DNA of 64,000 nucleotides from Candidatus Phycosocius bacilliformis (GTDB taxonomy: Bacteria > Pseudomonadota > Alphaproteobacteria > Caulobacterales > Aquidulcibacteraceae). The position numbers and the translations under genes are program-made. The DNA lies in the NCBI RefSeq assembly GCF_003112735.1, contig NZ_BFBR01000012.1:1-64000 (forward strand), in the 5' to 3' direction. Under the pieces are notes generated by a model. The model saw only the letters and a program-made list of their open reading frames with translations, did no database searches and was not told the DNA's origin. Positions 53,605-61,502 of the stretch are shown here, piece by piece (position 1 is the stretch's first letter; the number at the start of each line of letters is the position of its first letter).

Positions 53605-54848
53605 GATTGGCTTCCTTCAATTGCTATCATTCGGATGTCATTGACATTGGTCCGGGTTGGGCCGGTCTTGATCAGGCCACCCACAGCATTCACCAGCCCA
53701 TATGTGCGGTTGCGTGCCAAAGCTGCGTGCCCGTCGCTGGCCTCAATCTGACCAGCGGCCAAATAGCCCCCGGCATTATCTTCCGTGCCATCAATGCCGT
53801 CGCTATCACCGGCCAATGCTTCGATGCGGGCATTGGGTGGCAAGGCTGACATCAAGGCGACAAGATACTCAAGATTGGGCCCACCCTGGCCATCTTTGGC
53901 CGCCCGCGTCACGGTGAGTTCGCCACCAGATAACATCAAATGACGCCCTGGCTTGCGGGCGAGTAATTGTGCTTCCAACGCGTGGCGCTTGCCGGCATTG
54001 GCGGCATCCCCGCTTAGGCTGCTGCCGGCATCAACAACCTGCCAGCCATCTTCGGTTGCCAGGCGGGTGATTTCGGCCAGCGCATCGTCGCTGCTGGCAA
54101 TAACGCGTACTGGATGGGGATTGGCCAATTGCGGTCGATTGGCGTGAATCGCCATCGCAACATGATCGGGCACATCCACACCTGCATGGCTTAGAATAGC
54201 AAGCGCACGGTCCGGCTCGAAAGGTGCGGAGATACTGGGTCCGGAGGCGACCAATGCGGGATCGTTGCCGACCACGTCCGAAATCACAAATGTGTAGAGC
54301 GCAGCCCCACCGGCTCCTGCCAAAGCTGCCAATCGCCCCCCCTTTATCCGTGACACGTGTCGGCGGACTAGATTGATCTCGCCAATAGGGGCCCCTGATC
54401 GGACCAAGGCATCGGTCAAAGCTTGTTTCTCACTCAAAGTGATGCCGGGTGCTGGTGCGCATAAAAGAGCCGAACCGCCCCCGGACGCCAAAAAGATCAC
54501 CCGGTCGTCCGATCCTATAGTGGCAGCAAGGTTGAGCATCCGCTCCCCAGCGGTCAGGCTATCGAGATCGGGCACAGGATGGCGTGCTTCGATCAAGTCA
54601 ATCCCTGTCCCGCTTAGATCCACACCATGACCATGCCGTGTGACAGCAAGTCCAACGAGTTCACCCCTCATGTGATCAGCCGCAACTTTGGCCATATCGG
54701 CGGCGGCTTTGCCATAGGCAAACACAAACGTGCGGCCAGCAGGAGCATGTTTTGGTAACACATCGGGCAAAGTCAGCCGCGCGCTCGCGGCGGCAATGCC
54801 TGCCACAAAATAATGGGTCAATTGGGCGCGGTGACGCATTGATGGCAC
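53601..54848 (-). CDS. Glycerate 2-kinase (DUF4147/MOFRL family)
   Basis: 415 residues. ATP-dependent phosphorylation of D-glycerate to 2-phosphoglycerate. DUF4147 domain at the N-terminus with VFAYGKAAADMA, RHPVPD and FLASGGGSALLCAP, NLVRRHVSRIKGGRLA and VISDVVGNDPALVASGP. C-terminal MOFRL domain with SGGELTVT, GGPNLEYLVAL and GDSDGIDGTEDNAGGYL. Coupled to the GH63 gene by ATGA; together they channel the glycerate half of the substrate into glycolysis. Confidence 0.93.
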   Translation of the reverse strand: MPSMRHRAQLTHYFVAGIAAASARLTLPDVLPKHAPAGRTFVFAYGKAAADMAKVAADHMRGELVGLAVTRHGHGVDLSGTGIDLIEARHPVPDLDSLTAGERMLNLAATIGSDDRVIFLASGGGSALLCAPAPGITLSEKQALTDALVRSGAPIGEINLVRRHVSRIKGGRLAALAGAGGAALYTFVISDVVGNDPALVASGPSISAPFEPDRALAILSHAGVDVPDHVAMAIHANRPQLANPHPVRVIASSDDALAEITRLATEDGWQVVDAGSSLSGDAANAGKRHALEAQLLARKPGRHLMLSGGELTVTRAAKDGQGGPNLEYLVALMSALPPNARIEALAGDSDGIDGTEDNAGGYLAAGQIEASDGHAALARNRTYGLVNAVGGLIKTGPTRTNVNDIRMIAIEGSQS

Positions 54849-54860
54849 TCCGACAAGCTT

Positions 54861-54887
54861 GCAAGGCCGGACTTGGCCCGGCCTTGC
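54861..54887. terminator. 10-bp hairpin between TBDR and glycerate kinase genes
   Basis: GCAAGGCCGG (54861-54870) pairs exactly with CCGGCCTTGC (54878-54887). In the transcribed (minus) direction no T tract follows, so it is more likely to protect the upstream TBDR mRNA or attenuate read-through than to terminate fully. Confidence 0.55.
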
Positions 54888-54905
54888 GTCTTTTGTCCAT
54901 CCGCG

Positions 54906-57371
54906 TCAGAAATTATAGGTGACGCGGGCCAAGATGCGACGTGGCAACACCGGGCGACCGACAAAGAAAGCGCCATTAGCCGCCTGATTATTGTCCTGAC
55001 GCGGCGAGCCTTCGGTCACGGCATCATCATCGAACAAATTGTAGACATTGAGGCTGAAACGAGCACTCTTGGCACCAATTGGCAGGGTATAGCCGACATC
55101 TAGATTCACAATATTCCATTCGTCCAGCAAGATGGTGTTGCTGGAAGAGGTATAATTTGACCCGGTAAAATTGGTGAACAAGGAGGCATCCCACGTGCCG
55201 TCGTCATAATAGAGTCCGGCATTGTATAGGAACCCGGGCTGACGCTCCACATCCTTACCAATCAGGGCGGTATTGGAATCAAACGCGCTATATTGGTTTG
55301 ACTGCAGGGTCATGTTGCCGCTGAAGCGAAGATGCTTTGTCAGCTTGTAATCCAATGTAGCTTCCACCGCATAGGATTCAGTGCCGACCAAATTGACCTT
55401 CTCGATGAAACCGCCCGCCCCGTCATTGACGAACAGAACTTGCCGGCGATTATCCAAGCTGGTGGCGAGCCCGGCCAAGGTGAGCGACAATTTAGGCATG
55501 TTCATCTTCAAACCGACTTCACCCTGATGGATGATCTCGGCCTTGTAAGACGAGGGCTGAAACAGGCTGTTGAACGAGACAGAGCGTAATTCGGGGAAGA
55601 AATACCCGCGCGAGAAGTTAGCATAGAGGCTAACCCGGTCGGTTGCCTTATAAAGCGCACCAATCGCACCGGCCCATTCGGAGGTAGAGACTTTGCCGAC
55701 GGTAAAGGCGCCATTACCCCAGATTACATCGCGCAAAGCATTCGACAGATTGGCTGTGGTTGAATCGGTGATGGTAACAGAGGTACGCTCTCGACGGATA
55801 TTGCCGTTGAGCGTCTCGACCCGGAAGCCGATGTCGAGATTGACCTTCTCGCCGATCTTGATCTGATCCGCGACATAGCCAGCATAACGCTCCGCCTCAT
55901 GATGATTGTTGACATAGCCCGCACCGGCATTGAGCAGGCCATTGCGCGCAATGATGGTTTGACTTGCCCCATTGGTGACAACCAGGTTTACCAATCGGGG
56001 GCGATTGTTAAGTTCGGCCAGATAGGTCGTGGTGACATTATAGTCCCCCGCGCTGGCCTTGCCGTAAAAACCGCCGACCGTAATGGTGTGATCCAGTGAG
56101 CCAGTGGTGAGAGACTTGGTCAGATTAAGCTCGGCGGTCGTGTCTTGAGCCGGCCGGACCCGATCTGTGAAGCGGTTGGCAAACAACAGAGCATTTGCCC
56201 CAACCGCTGCGCCACCAACATAGGTAAAGCTTGCATTGGCCGTGCTGCCCAGACCACGATTGGTTAAGAAGCTTTGCAGGGTTTCAGGAACATTGATTAC
56301 CCCATCGCCATCAGAGAACAGCCCGAACTTGTGCTTGTAATCGCTGTGTTTAAGGCGACCATTAGCAGCCCAACCGCTATCCCCGAAGGACTTGTCGAAG
56401 CTCAGAGCGACTTGCCCGCCTTTTGTGCTCACCCCGTCATTTATATCTGAAACAAAATTGCCGGTTGGGGTTTTGAAGCCCAAGCTGGGGCCGAAATCAT
56501 TCTGGACCGAGTCAACAATTTGCCCATCATTGCCCACTAAGCGCTTGCGCGTTGTGCCATTGAGCGGGATCGGCAGATAGAATTGCACCTGATCGTCGAT
56601 GTATTGGCCATAGAGTGTGACCGATCCGCTGCCATCCCCAAAGCGATAATCGAGGTTGCCGCGCACTTGGCCGCCAACTGTATCAAGATTGGTATCCAGC
56701 GGGCCCTTATCGGTGCGATAATAGCCTGAGACAGCATAAAAAAGTTTATCACTGATCGGGCCGCCAACTGCAAAATCGCCTTTAATGCGATCATTTTCAC
56801 CCAGTTCGAGTTGCGCTGTCCCTTGATAGGTCTCTCCACCTTTCTTCGAGATATAATTGATCATCCCAGCCACGGAACCCGGACCAAACAGGTTGGACAC
56901 CCCACCGCGAACAAACTCAAGCCTCTGCACACCCAGATCATTGCGATAATAAACATCGTATGCGGAGGAGTTTAGACCAAAGCTCGACAGGACAGTCACC
57001 CCGTCATACATCAATGGCGTGAATTGGTACTGTCCGCCGGAGGGCAGACCTTTGACGAAAATGTTAGCAGCGACTTCACCACCACCGCCATCGGCCTTGA
57101 TCGTGGGAACCGAATTGAGGATGTCGGCCTGGCCACTCGCCGCCAAACGTGACAGGCTCTGGGCGTTGATCTGAGTAACCGCCAGAGGCGTGTCGAGGGC
57201 AACCCGACCACGACTTGTCCCAGTCACGATCACCACCTCAACCTCTTTTTCTGGTGCTTGATCATCGGCTTGGGCTGGGTTGGTTGGCTGTGTCTGCGCC
57301 CAAGCCATGGGCGCAAAGGCAAACAGCGACACGCCGCTCATAGCGATCGCCAGCTTCGAAGCTGCTTTCAT
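54906..57371 (-). CDS. TonB-dependent receptor of the glycosylglycerate locus
   Basis: 821 residues from ATG 57371, which follows GGGGAGAG; the frame's earlier Met is less likely. Signal peptide MKAASKLAIAMSGVSLFAFAPMAWAQ; TonB-box-like VEVVIVTGTS; plug with QADILNSVPTIKADGGGGEVAANIFVKGLPSGGQYQFTP and GVQRLEFVRGGVSNLFGPGSVAGMINYISK; barrel ends VTYNF. First gene of the locus, divergent from the ROK-type regulator. Predicted cargo is a charged glycoside such as mannosyl- or glucosylglycerate by context only. Confidence 0.94.
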   Translation of the reverse strand: MKAASKLAIAMSGVSLFAFAPMAWAQTQPTNPAQADDQAPEKEVEVVIVTGTSRGRVALDTPLAVTQINAQSLSRLAASGQADILNSVPTIKADGGGGEVAANIFVKGLPSGGQYQFTPLMYDGVTVLSSFGLNSSAYDVYYRNDLGVQRLEFVRGGVSNLFGPGSVAGMINYISKKGGETYQGTAQLELGENDRIKGDFAVGGPISDKLFYAVSGYYRTDKGPLDTNLDTVGGQVRGNLDYRFGDGSGSVTLYGQYIDDQVQFYLPIPLNGTTRKRLVGNDGQIVDSVQNDFGPSLGFKTPTGNFVSDINDGVSTKGGQVALSFDKSFGDSGWAANGRLKHSDYKHKFGLFSDGDGVINVPETLQSFLTNRGLGSTANASFTYVGGAAVGANALLFANRFTDRVRPAQDTTAELNLTKSLTTGSLDHTITVGGFYGKASAGDYNVTTTYLAELNNRPRLVNLVVTNGASQTIIARNGLLNAGAGYVNNHHEAERYAGYVADQIKIGEKVNLDIGFRVETLNGNIRRERTSVTITDSTTANLSNALRDVIWGNGAFTVGKVSTSEWAGAIGALYKATDRVSLYANFSRGYFFPELRSVSFNSLFQPSSYKAEIIHQGEVGLKMNMPKLSLTLAGLATSLDNRRQVLFVNDGAGGFIEKVNLVGTESYAVEATLDYKLTKHLRFSGNMTLQSNQYSAFDSNTALIGKDVERQPGFLYNAGLYYDDGTWDASLFTNFTGSNYTSSSNTILLDEWNIVNLDVGYTLPIGAKSARFSLNVYNLFDDDAVTEGSPRQDNNQAANGAFFVGRPVLPRRILARVTYNF

Positions 57372-57508
57372 CGTTTCTCTCCCCGTCGCTGGATGCACCT
57401 ACCCGCCCCAGCTTTTTGTCCGCATGAGAAGACTAGCACGATTAAAACTTATGACAAGTATTATTAGGAAGTCGATCTGTTGCACTCTGGCGGAGTTCAC
57501 GCCACACT

Positions 57509-58657
57509 GTGTCCATGCGTGAGATACTTGAGCCCAATCATCGGTTTACGCTGCCATCGGACAGCGAAATGGCGATCTTGAGTCATATTTTGCGCCATAA
57601 GGGCTCGGCCCAGCCTGATATTGTTCAAGCCACAGATTTGTCTCAGCAAACGGTTTCACGTCTTGTGAATAGCTTGTTGGATCGTGGCGCGGTGCAATTG
57701 GCCGGACGCATCCCCAATGGTCGGCGCGGACAACCCCGCCTCAAGCTCGAGATCGCGCCAGGCTATGCCTACGCGCTGGGTGTGGCCCTCATGACAGATG
57801 CCATGTCGGTCGTGTTGATGGACTTTGCCGGCCAAGTGGTCGATTACCAGCATATTGAAATGCCAAAAATGACGCGCCCTGCCGTATTCTCCCGGCTAAA
57901 GGACAGTGTCTCCACCTTTCTCCACCGCCATCCCAGCGCACAAGATCGCTTGTTCGGGGTCGGTATTGGAATTTCCGGCTATTGCCTCGATGGACGTGCG
58001 CGCTACAACCCACCTGCGGCGCTCGATGATTGGGCCAAGGTCGATATTGATCAGTTGTTCACCGACGCACTTGGCCTGCCTGCCTGGGTTGAAAATGATG
58101 GCAATGCCGCAGCAATCGGGGAAAGCCTCTTGGGCGTTGGGCGACGCTATGCCAATTTCGTTTATATGTTCATTGCGGCAGGCATTGGCGGTGGGGTGAT
58201 CTCAAATCAACGCCTATTGCGCGGTGTGCATGGCAACGGTGGGGAAATCGGCTTGATGCTGCCGCGCAATATGTTTGAATTGCCGACATTAGAGACACTC
58301 TTGGCCTCGGTCCGCGACCATGGCATCCAGGTATCAAGCATTTCAGAAATGCTGGCCCAATTTGATGCCACGTGGCCGGGTGTTGATGCCTGGATCGGGC
58401 GGGCCAGAGAGCCTTTATCCCGTATCGCCTCGTCGATCGCGGCCCTACTCGACCCCGAAGCCATTGTATTGGGCGGGCGACTCCCACCGGAATTATCTGC
58501 CAAAATCATTCCGATGATTGAGCTTTATGATGACGCTCGGCGCGAGGAACCCCGACCTCTGCCCCGATTGCTGGTCTCAGAGACCCAGGTTGACGCCTGC
58601 GCAATCGGGGCTGCCATGTTGCCACTGGAAAAGCAGTTTTTCGCCAGCATGGTCTAG
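57509..58657 (+). CDS. ROK-family transcriptional regulator (NagC/XylR-like)
   Basis: 382 residues from GTG 57509, with an ATG two codons later. N-terminal winged HTH (SEMAILSHILRHKGSAQPDIVQATDLSQQTVSRLVNSLLDRGAVQLAG) is joined to a sugar-kinase-fold domain with ALGVALMTDAMSVVLMDFAG, VENDGNAAAIGESLLG and GIGGGVISNQRLLRGVHGNGGEIG. The Cys-rich zinc loop of active ROK kinases is missing, so it should be a sugar-sensing repressor. Divergent from the TBDR start by 137 bases; it probably controls the glycosylglycerate operon. Confidence 0.9.
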   Translation: MSMREILEPNHRFTLPSDSEMAILSHILRHKGSAQPDIVQATDLSQQTVSRLVNSLLDRGAVQLAGRIPNGRRGQPRLKLEIAPGYAYALGVALMTDAMSVVLMDFAGQVVDYQHIEMPKMTRPAVFSRLKDSVSTFLHRHPSAQDRLFGVGIGISGYCLDGRARYNPPAALDDWAKVDIDQLFTDALGLPAWVENDGNAAAIGESLLGVGRRYANFVYMFIAAGIGGGVISNQRLLRGVHGNGGEIGLMLPRNMFELPTLETLLASVRDHGIQVSSISEMLAQFDATWPGVDAWIGRAREPLSRIASSIAALLDPEAIVLGGRLPPELSAKIIPMIELYDDARREEPRPLPRLLVSETQVDACAIGAAMLPLEKQFFASMV

Positions 58658-58666
58658 GCTGTCGCC

Positions 58667-59146
58667 CTAGTTAGGGCAATCGCCGATACGTCGGCCGCTC
58701 AGCTTGGTGACCAAAAGCCGCCGCATCATCGTGCCGCGCCCGACCAAGACAAAGTCATCGGCGGCATAGCTACCCTGCCATTGCGTTCGCATCTGGCCGA
58801 AGGGCATGGCGCAATGGGTTTCATAGCTGATTTGAGTTCCATCGACGACAAGGTTGTGGGTTTCGCATGTCAGGGCGGCCCTTCCCGGGGGTGGTGCGGG
58901 CATGAACAACGCCATCGGGTCCTTTTGACGCTGGTCACTCGTCAAGCAAATGCTGCGCGTCTGGATTTGATCCGCATCGGGACCGACATTGATGCTTTGG
59001 CTAATCTGCCAAGCCCCGACATTCATTGCCGGCTGTGGGACGGCGAGCGCGGCCAGCGAGGCGGGAGCCGCTGCTGCCAGACAATAGATCAAAGCTTCCA
59101 GAAACATTCTGGCAGGTCTTGGCGTGGTCTTGGATTGCGTGTGCAT
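58667..59146 (-). CDS. DUF3617 family exported protein
   Basis: 159 residues. Hydrophobic N-terminal segment (MFLEALIYCLAAAAPASLAALA) is probably a signal. DUF3617 features: GAWQISQSINVGP, SICLTSDQR with Cys, TCETHNLVVDGTQISYETHC, MRTQWQGSYAADDFVLVGR, and a C-terminal RRIGDC with another Cys, so a disulfide is likely. DUF3617 is a lipocalin-like periplasmic family of unknown role. Shares its promoter region with the response regulator gene. Confidence 0.87.
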   Translation of the reverse strand: MHTQSKTTPRPARMFLEALIYCLAAAAPASLAALAVPQPAMNVGAWQISQSINVGPDADQIQTRSICLTSDQRQKDPMALFMPAPPPGRAALTCETHNLVVDGTQISYETHCAMPFGQMRTQWQGSYAADDFVLVGRGTMMRRLLVTKLSGRRIGDCPN

Positions 59147-59232
59147 GGATAAAGCCTTTCATCCGCCCCATTCCTTGCCTAACCCATGTTTGGCGCATGT
59201 GCGTGACAGCGATTGACCGCCCGCGGCTCAAT

Positions 59233-59250
59233 TGTGACAATCTGTGACAA
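59233..59250. promoter_or_regulatory. Direct repeat upstream of response regulator gene
   Basis: TGTGACAA at 59233-59240 and again at 59243-59250, one helical turn apart, 91 bases upstream of the regulator start. OmpR-family regulators bind such tandem half-sites. The same pattern lies upstream of the adjacent receptor at 61402-61419. Confidence 0.6.
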
Positions 59251-59340
59251 GGCGATTGAAATGGCAGAGATTCTGGGCTGAAGGGGGTTACATGCCACGT
59301 CGTTAGGCCGGACGCAGGCAATTAAGAAGACCGTTGCATC

Positions 59341-60075
59341 ATGATAACGCCCGAGACGCCCCATATTTTAATTGTCGATGATCACCGAGAGATTCGCGAA
59401 AGTTTGGGTGCTTTTCTGCGCCGGCACGGACGGCGGGTCACCACTGCCGACTCTGTCACTGCAGCTCGTGAAGCCCTAAAAATCAATCGGTTTGATTTGA
59501 TTGTGTTGGATATCATGATGCCCGGCGAGGATGGACTGTCTTTTTGTAAGTCGCTCAGTCCCTACCAGTCGCCGCCCGTGATTCTGATTTCGGCGCGCGG
59601 CGATGATGTCGATCGTATAATCGGGTTGGAAATCGGAGCGGATGATTATGTTTCCAAGCCTTTTAACCCGCGTGAGCTCCTAGCCCGGATTGATGCGGTC
59701 ATTCGACGTGCCATCCAACCTCCACGTGGGAGTGTGTCGGGCACTCTGCGTAAAGCCCGATTTGGCGATTGGACCTTCTCACCAACTCAGTTCCGTCTGC
59801 AGCAAACCGGGGGGGAGGCATTCCTTTTATCTTCTACCGAAGCACGTCTGCTACAGGTGCTGGTCCAACGGCCTGGCATCGCGTTTTCCCGTGACCAATT
59901 GCTCGATTTGTCGAGCGTCCACGGTCTTGATATCAGCGAACGAGCCATCGACACTCAAATCTCCCGTTTGCGGAGAAAGTTGGGCGACGATCCAAAGAAT
60001 CCGCGCTTCATCCAGACAATTTGGGGTGGCGGCTATGTCTTTGCGGAGGCCGTGACATGGACGGACGAAAACTGA
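59341..60075 (+). CDS. OmpR-family response regulator
   Basis: 244 residues. Receiver domain with VDDHREIRE, phosphorylation site D57 in IVLDIMMPGEDG, and YVSKPFNPREL. A long linker (IQPPRGSVSGTLRKARFGDW) precedes a winged-helix domain with FLLSSTEARLLQVLVQRPGIAFSRDQLLDLS and ERAIDTQISRLRRKL. Its 3' end overlaps the kinase gene by 19 bases. Identical direct repeats before this gene and before the receptor suggest autoregulation and control of the receptor. Confidence 0.95.
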   Translation: MITPETPHILIVDDHREIRESLGAFLRRHGRRVTTADSVTAAREALKINRFDLIVLDIMMPGEDGLSFCKSLSPYQSPPVILISARGDDVDRIIGLEIGADDYVSKPFNPRELLARIDAVIRRAIQPPRGSVSGTLRKARFGDWTFSPTQFRLQQTGGEAFLLSSTEARLLQVLVQRPGIAFSRDQLLDLSSVHGLDISERAIDTQISRLRRKLGDDPKNPRFIQTIWGGGYVFAEAVTWTDEN

Positions 60076-61388
60076 TCGGATCTACCCTTGCGATGCAAGT
60101 CGGGGGGCTGGCCGTACTGGCCGTGATCTTGTCGAATGTTCTGACGGTCGTGTTCTTCTTCGGCGACCGAAATGAGATCATTCGAGGCATTATCAATGCG
60201 GAAGCCATGGCTCGGCTGACCCCAATTGTCAGCACTTTGGCACGCGGCGACTCCTTGAAGCTGGATGAAGGCCTAACCGTCTATCCGGCTGAGACCTGGC
60301 ACGCTGACCCAGCCCATTGGCAGGAGGCTCCCGATTTGGCCAAGCAGATTATGGCGACGTCCGGGACGACGGGCCTTGCGGTCTTCACCCCTCGACTTTC
60401 TGGAATTTCTTTCACGGATTTGTTCCAACAAGTCCAAAGCGGCGGTCCGCTTGTCGCAGCCTCGATCGCCTTGCCTGACAGAGACCCCCAAGTAGTCACA
60501 GTGCGTATACAGCCTGATCTGCCGCCCCCTTTGGCGGCATTGATTGCCACCTTGATATCGGGGGTCTTAATCACTTTGGGCACGAGCATATTGATAGGCA
60601 GGATGACCAAGCCCCTGACGGCTTTGGCCGCAGCATCAGAACGCATCGGGCTGAACGGCAATATCGACAACGTTCCGGTCCGGGGGCCATTAGAGTTGAA
60701 GATCGCCGCTGGGGCCTTCAATCGGATGGCTCAGCGCATCAGCCAGCTGCTGGATCGCCAGCGTGCAACCCTGTGGGCCCTGGGACATGATTTGCGCACC
60801 CCAGTGACAGCAATGCGGATTCGCTTGGAATTGGTTGATGATCCAGACTCGCGTGAGCGTTTACGCGAGTCGGTCAGCGAGATTGAACGGGTCGTCGAAG
60901 ATGCCTTGTTTTTGGCGCGCAGTGAGCTGGCAGCAGCGCCAAACCAGCTTGCCTTGCTTGATCACCTCGTCGACCAAGCGATCAGTGGTCTGATGGAGAC
61001 CGATCCCGCCCTCGCCAGCCGTCTGGAAATTGTGAGAAATCCCGCGGCGCGCGTGCTTGCGCGGCCAAATGATCTGGTGCGCGCCATTCGCAATCTGATC
61101 CATAATGGGCTGCGCCACACCCAAGGGCAGGTAAAGGTGCGCATCTGTGCAGAGCCCACGCCGAGCATCGAAGTTGTCGATTGTGGAGAAGGACTGCCTC
61201 AGGAAATCCTGCAATCCCCCGGTGAGCCCTTTACCCGCGGTGATCGCGCGCGCAGTGCAGATGGCAGCACGGGACTTGGCTTGGCCATTGTCCGTTCCAT
61301 CGCTCAAGGACATCAGGCTGAGCTGCAGGCTGAAAACCGCCGCGACGCCAGCGGAACGATCATGCGTTTGATCTTTAAGCCGTCGTGA
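60057..61388 (+). CDS. EnvZ-like sensor histidine kinase
   Basis: 443 residues from ATG 60057; the open frame before it is the regulator's coding region. Helix at about 10-35, periplasmic sensor of about 120 residues without a known domain, helix at about 160-180, HAMP (GRMTKPLTALAAASERIG), phospho-acceptor H244 in LWALGHDLRTPVTAMRIRLE, and ATPase motifs NLIHNGLRHT, DCGEGLP and STGLGLAIVRSIAQGH. Partner of the regulator upstream. The periplasmic domain may sense substrate or state of the adjacent outer-membrane receptor. Confidence 0.94.
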   Translation: MDGRKLIGSTLAMQVGGLAVLAVILSNVLTVVFFFGDRNEIIRGIINAEAMARLTPIVSTLARGDSLKLDEGLTVYPAETWHADPAHWQEAPDLAKQIMATSGTTGLAVFTPRLSGISFTDLFQQVQSGGPLVAASIALPDRDPQVVTVRIQPDLPPPLAALIATLISGVLITLGTSILIGRMTKPLTALAAASERIGLNGNIDNVPVRGPLELKIAAGAFNRMAQRISQLLDRQRATLWALGHDLRTPVTAMRIRLELVDDPDSRERLRESVSEIERVVEDALFLARSELAAAPNQLALLDHLVDQAISGLMETDPALASRLEIVRNPAARVLARPNDLVRAIRNLIHNGLRHTQGQVKVRICAEPTPSIEVVDCGEGLPQEILQSPGEPFTRGDRARSADGSTGLGLAIVRSIAQGHQAELQAENRRDASGTIMRLIFKPS

Positions 61389-61401
61389 TCCTATCGGTCA
61401 C

Positions 61402-61419
61402 TTGTCACAATTTGCCACA
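61402..61419. promoter_or_regulatory. Direct repeat upstream of the TBDR-like gene
   Basis: On the minus strand, TGTGGCAA (61412-61419) and TGTGACAA (61402-61409) lie 10 bases apart, matching 59233-59250 except for one base. The element is 84 bases before the receptor start. Confidence 0.6.
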
Positions 61420-61502
61420 TCTGAACAAAGACTTGGCACACATGATCCTGCACGATCATTTAAATCCACGGCCATCCTTCATGTCTGACAAGAGATGGTC
61501 TT

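Noticed and set aside
61430-61460. TTGGCAC...TGCA as a sigma-54 promoter for the receptor
   Set aside because: GG-to-GC spacing is 13 instead of 10 bases.
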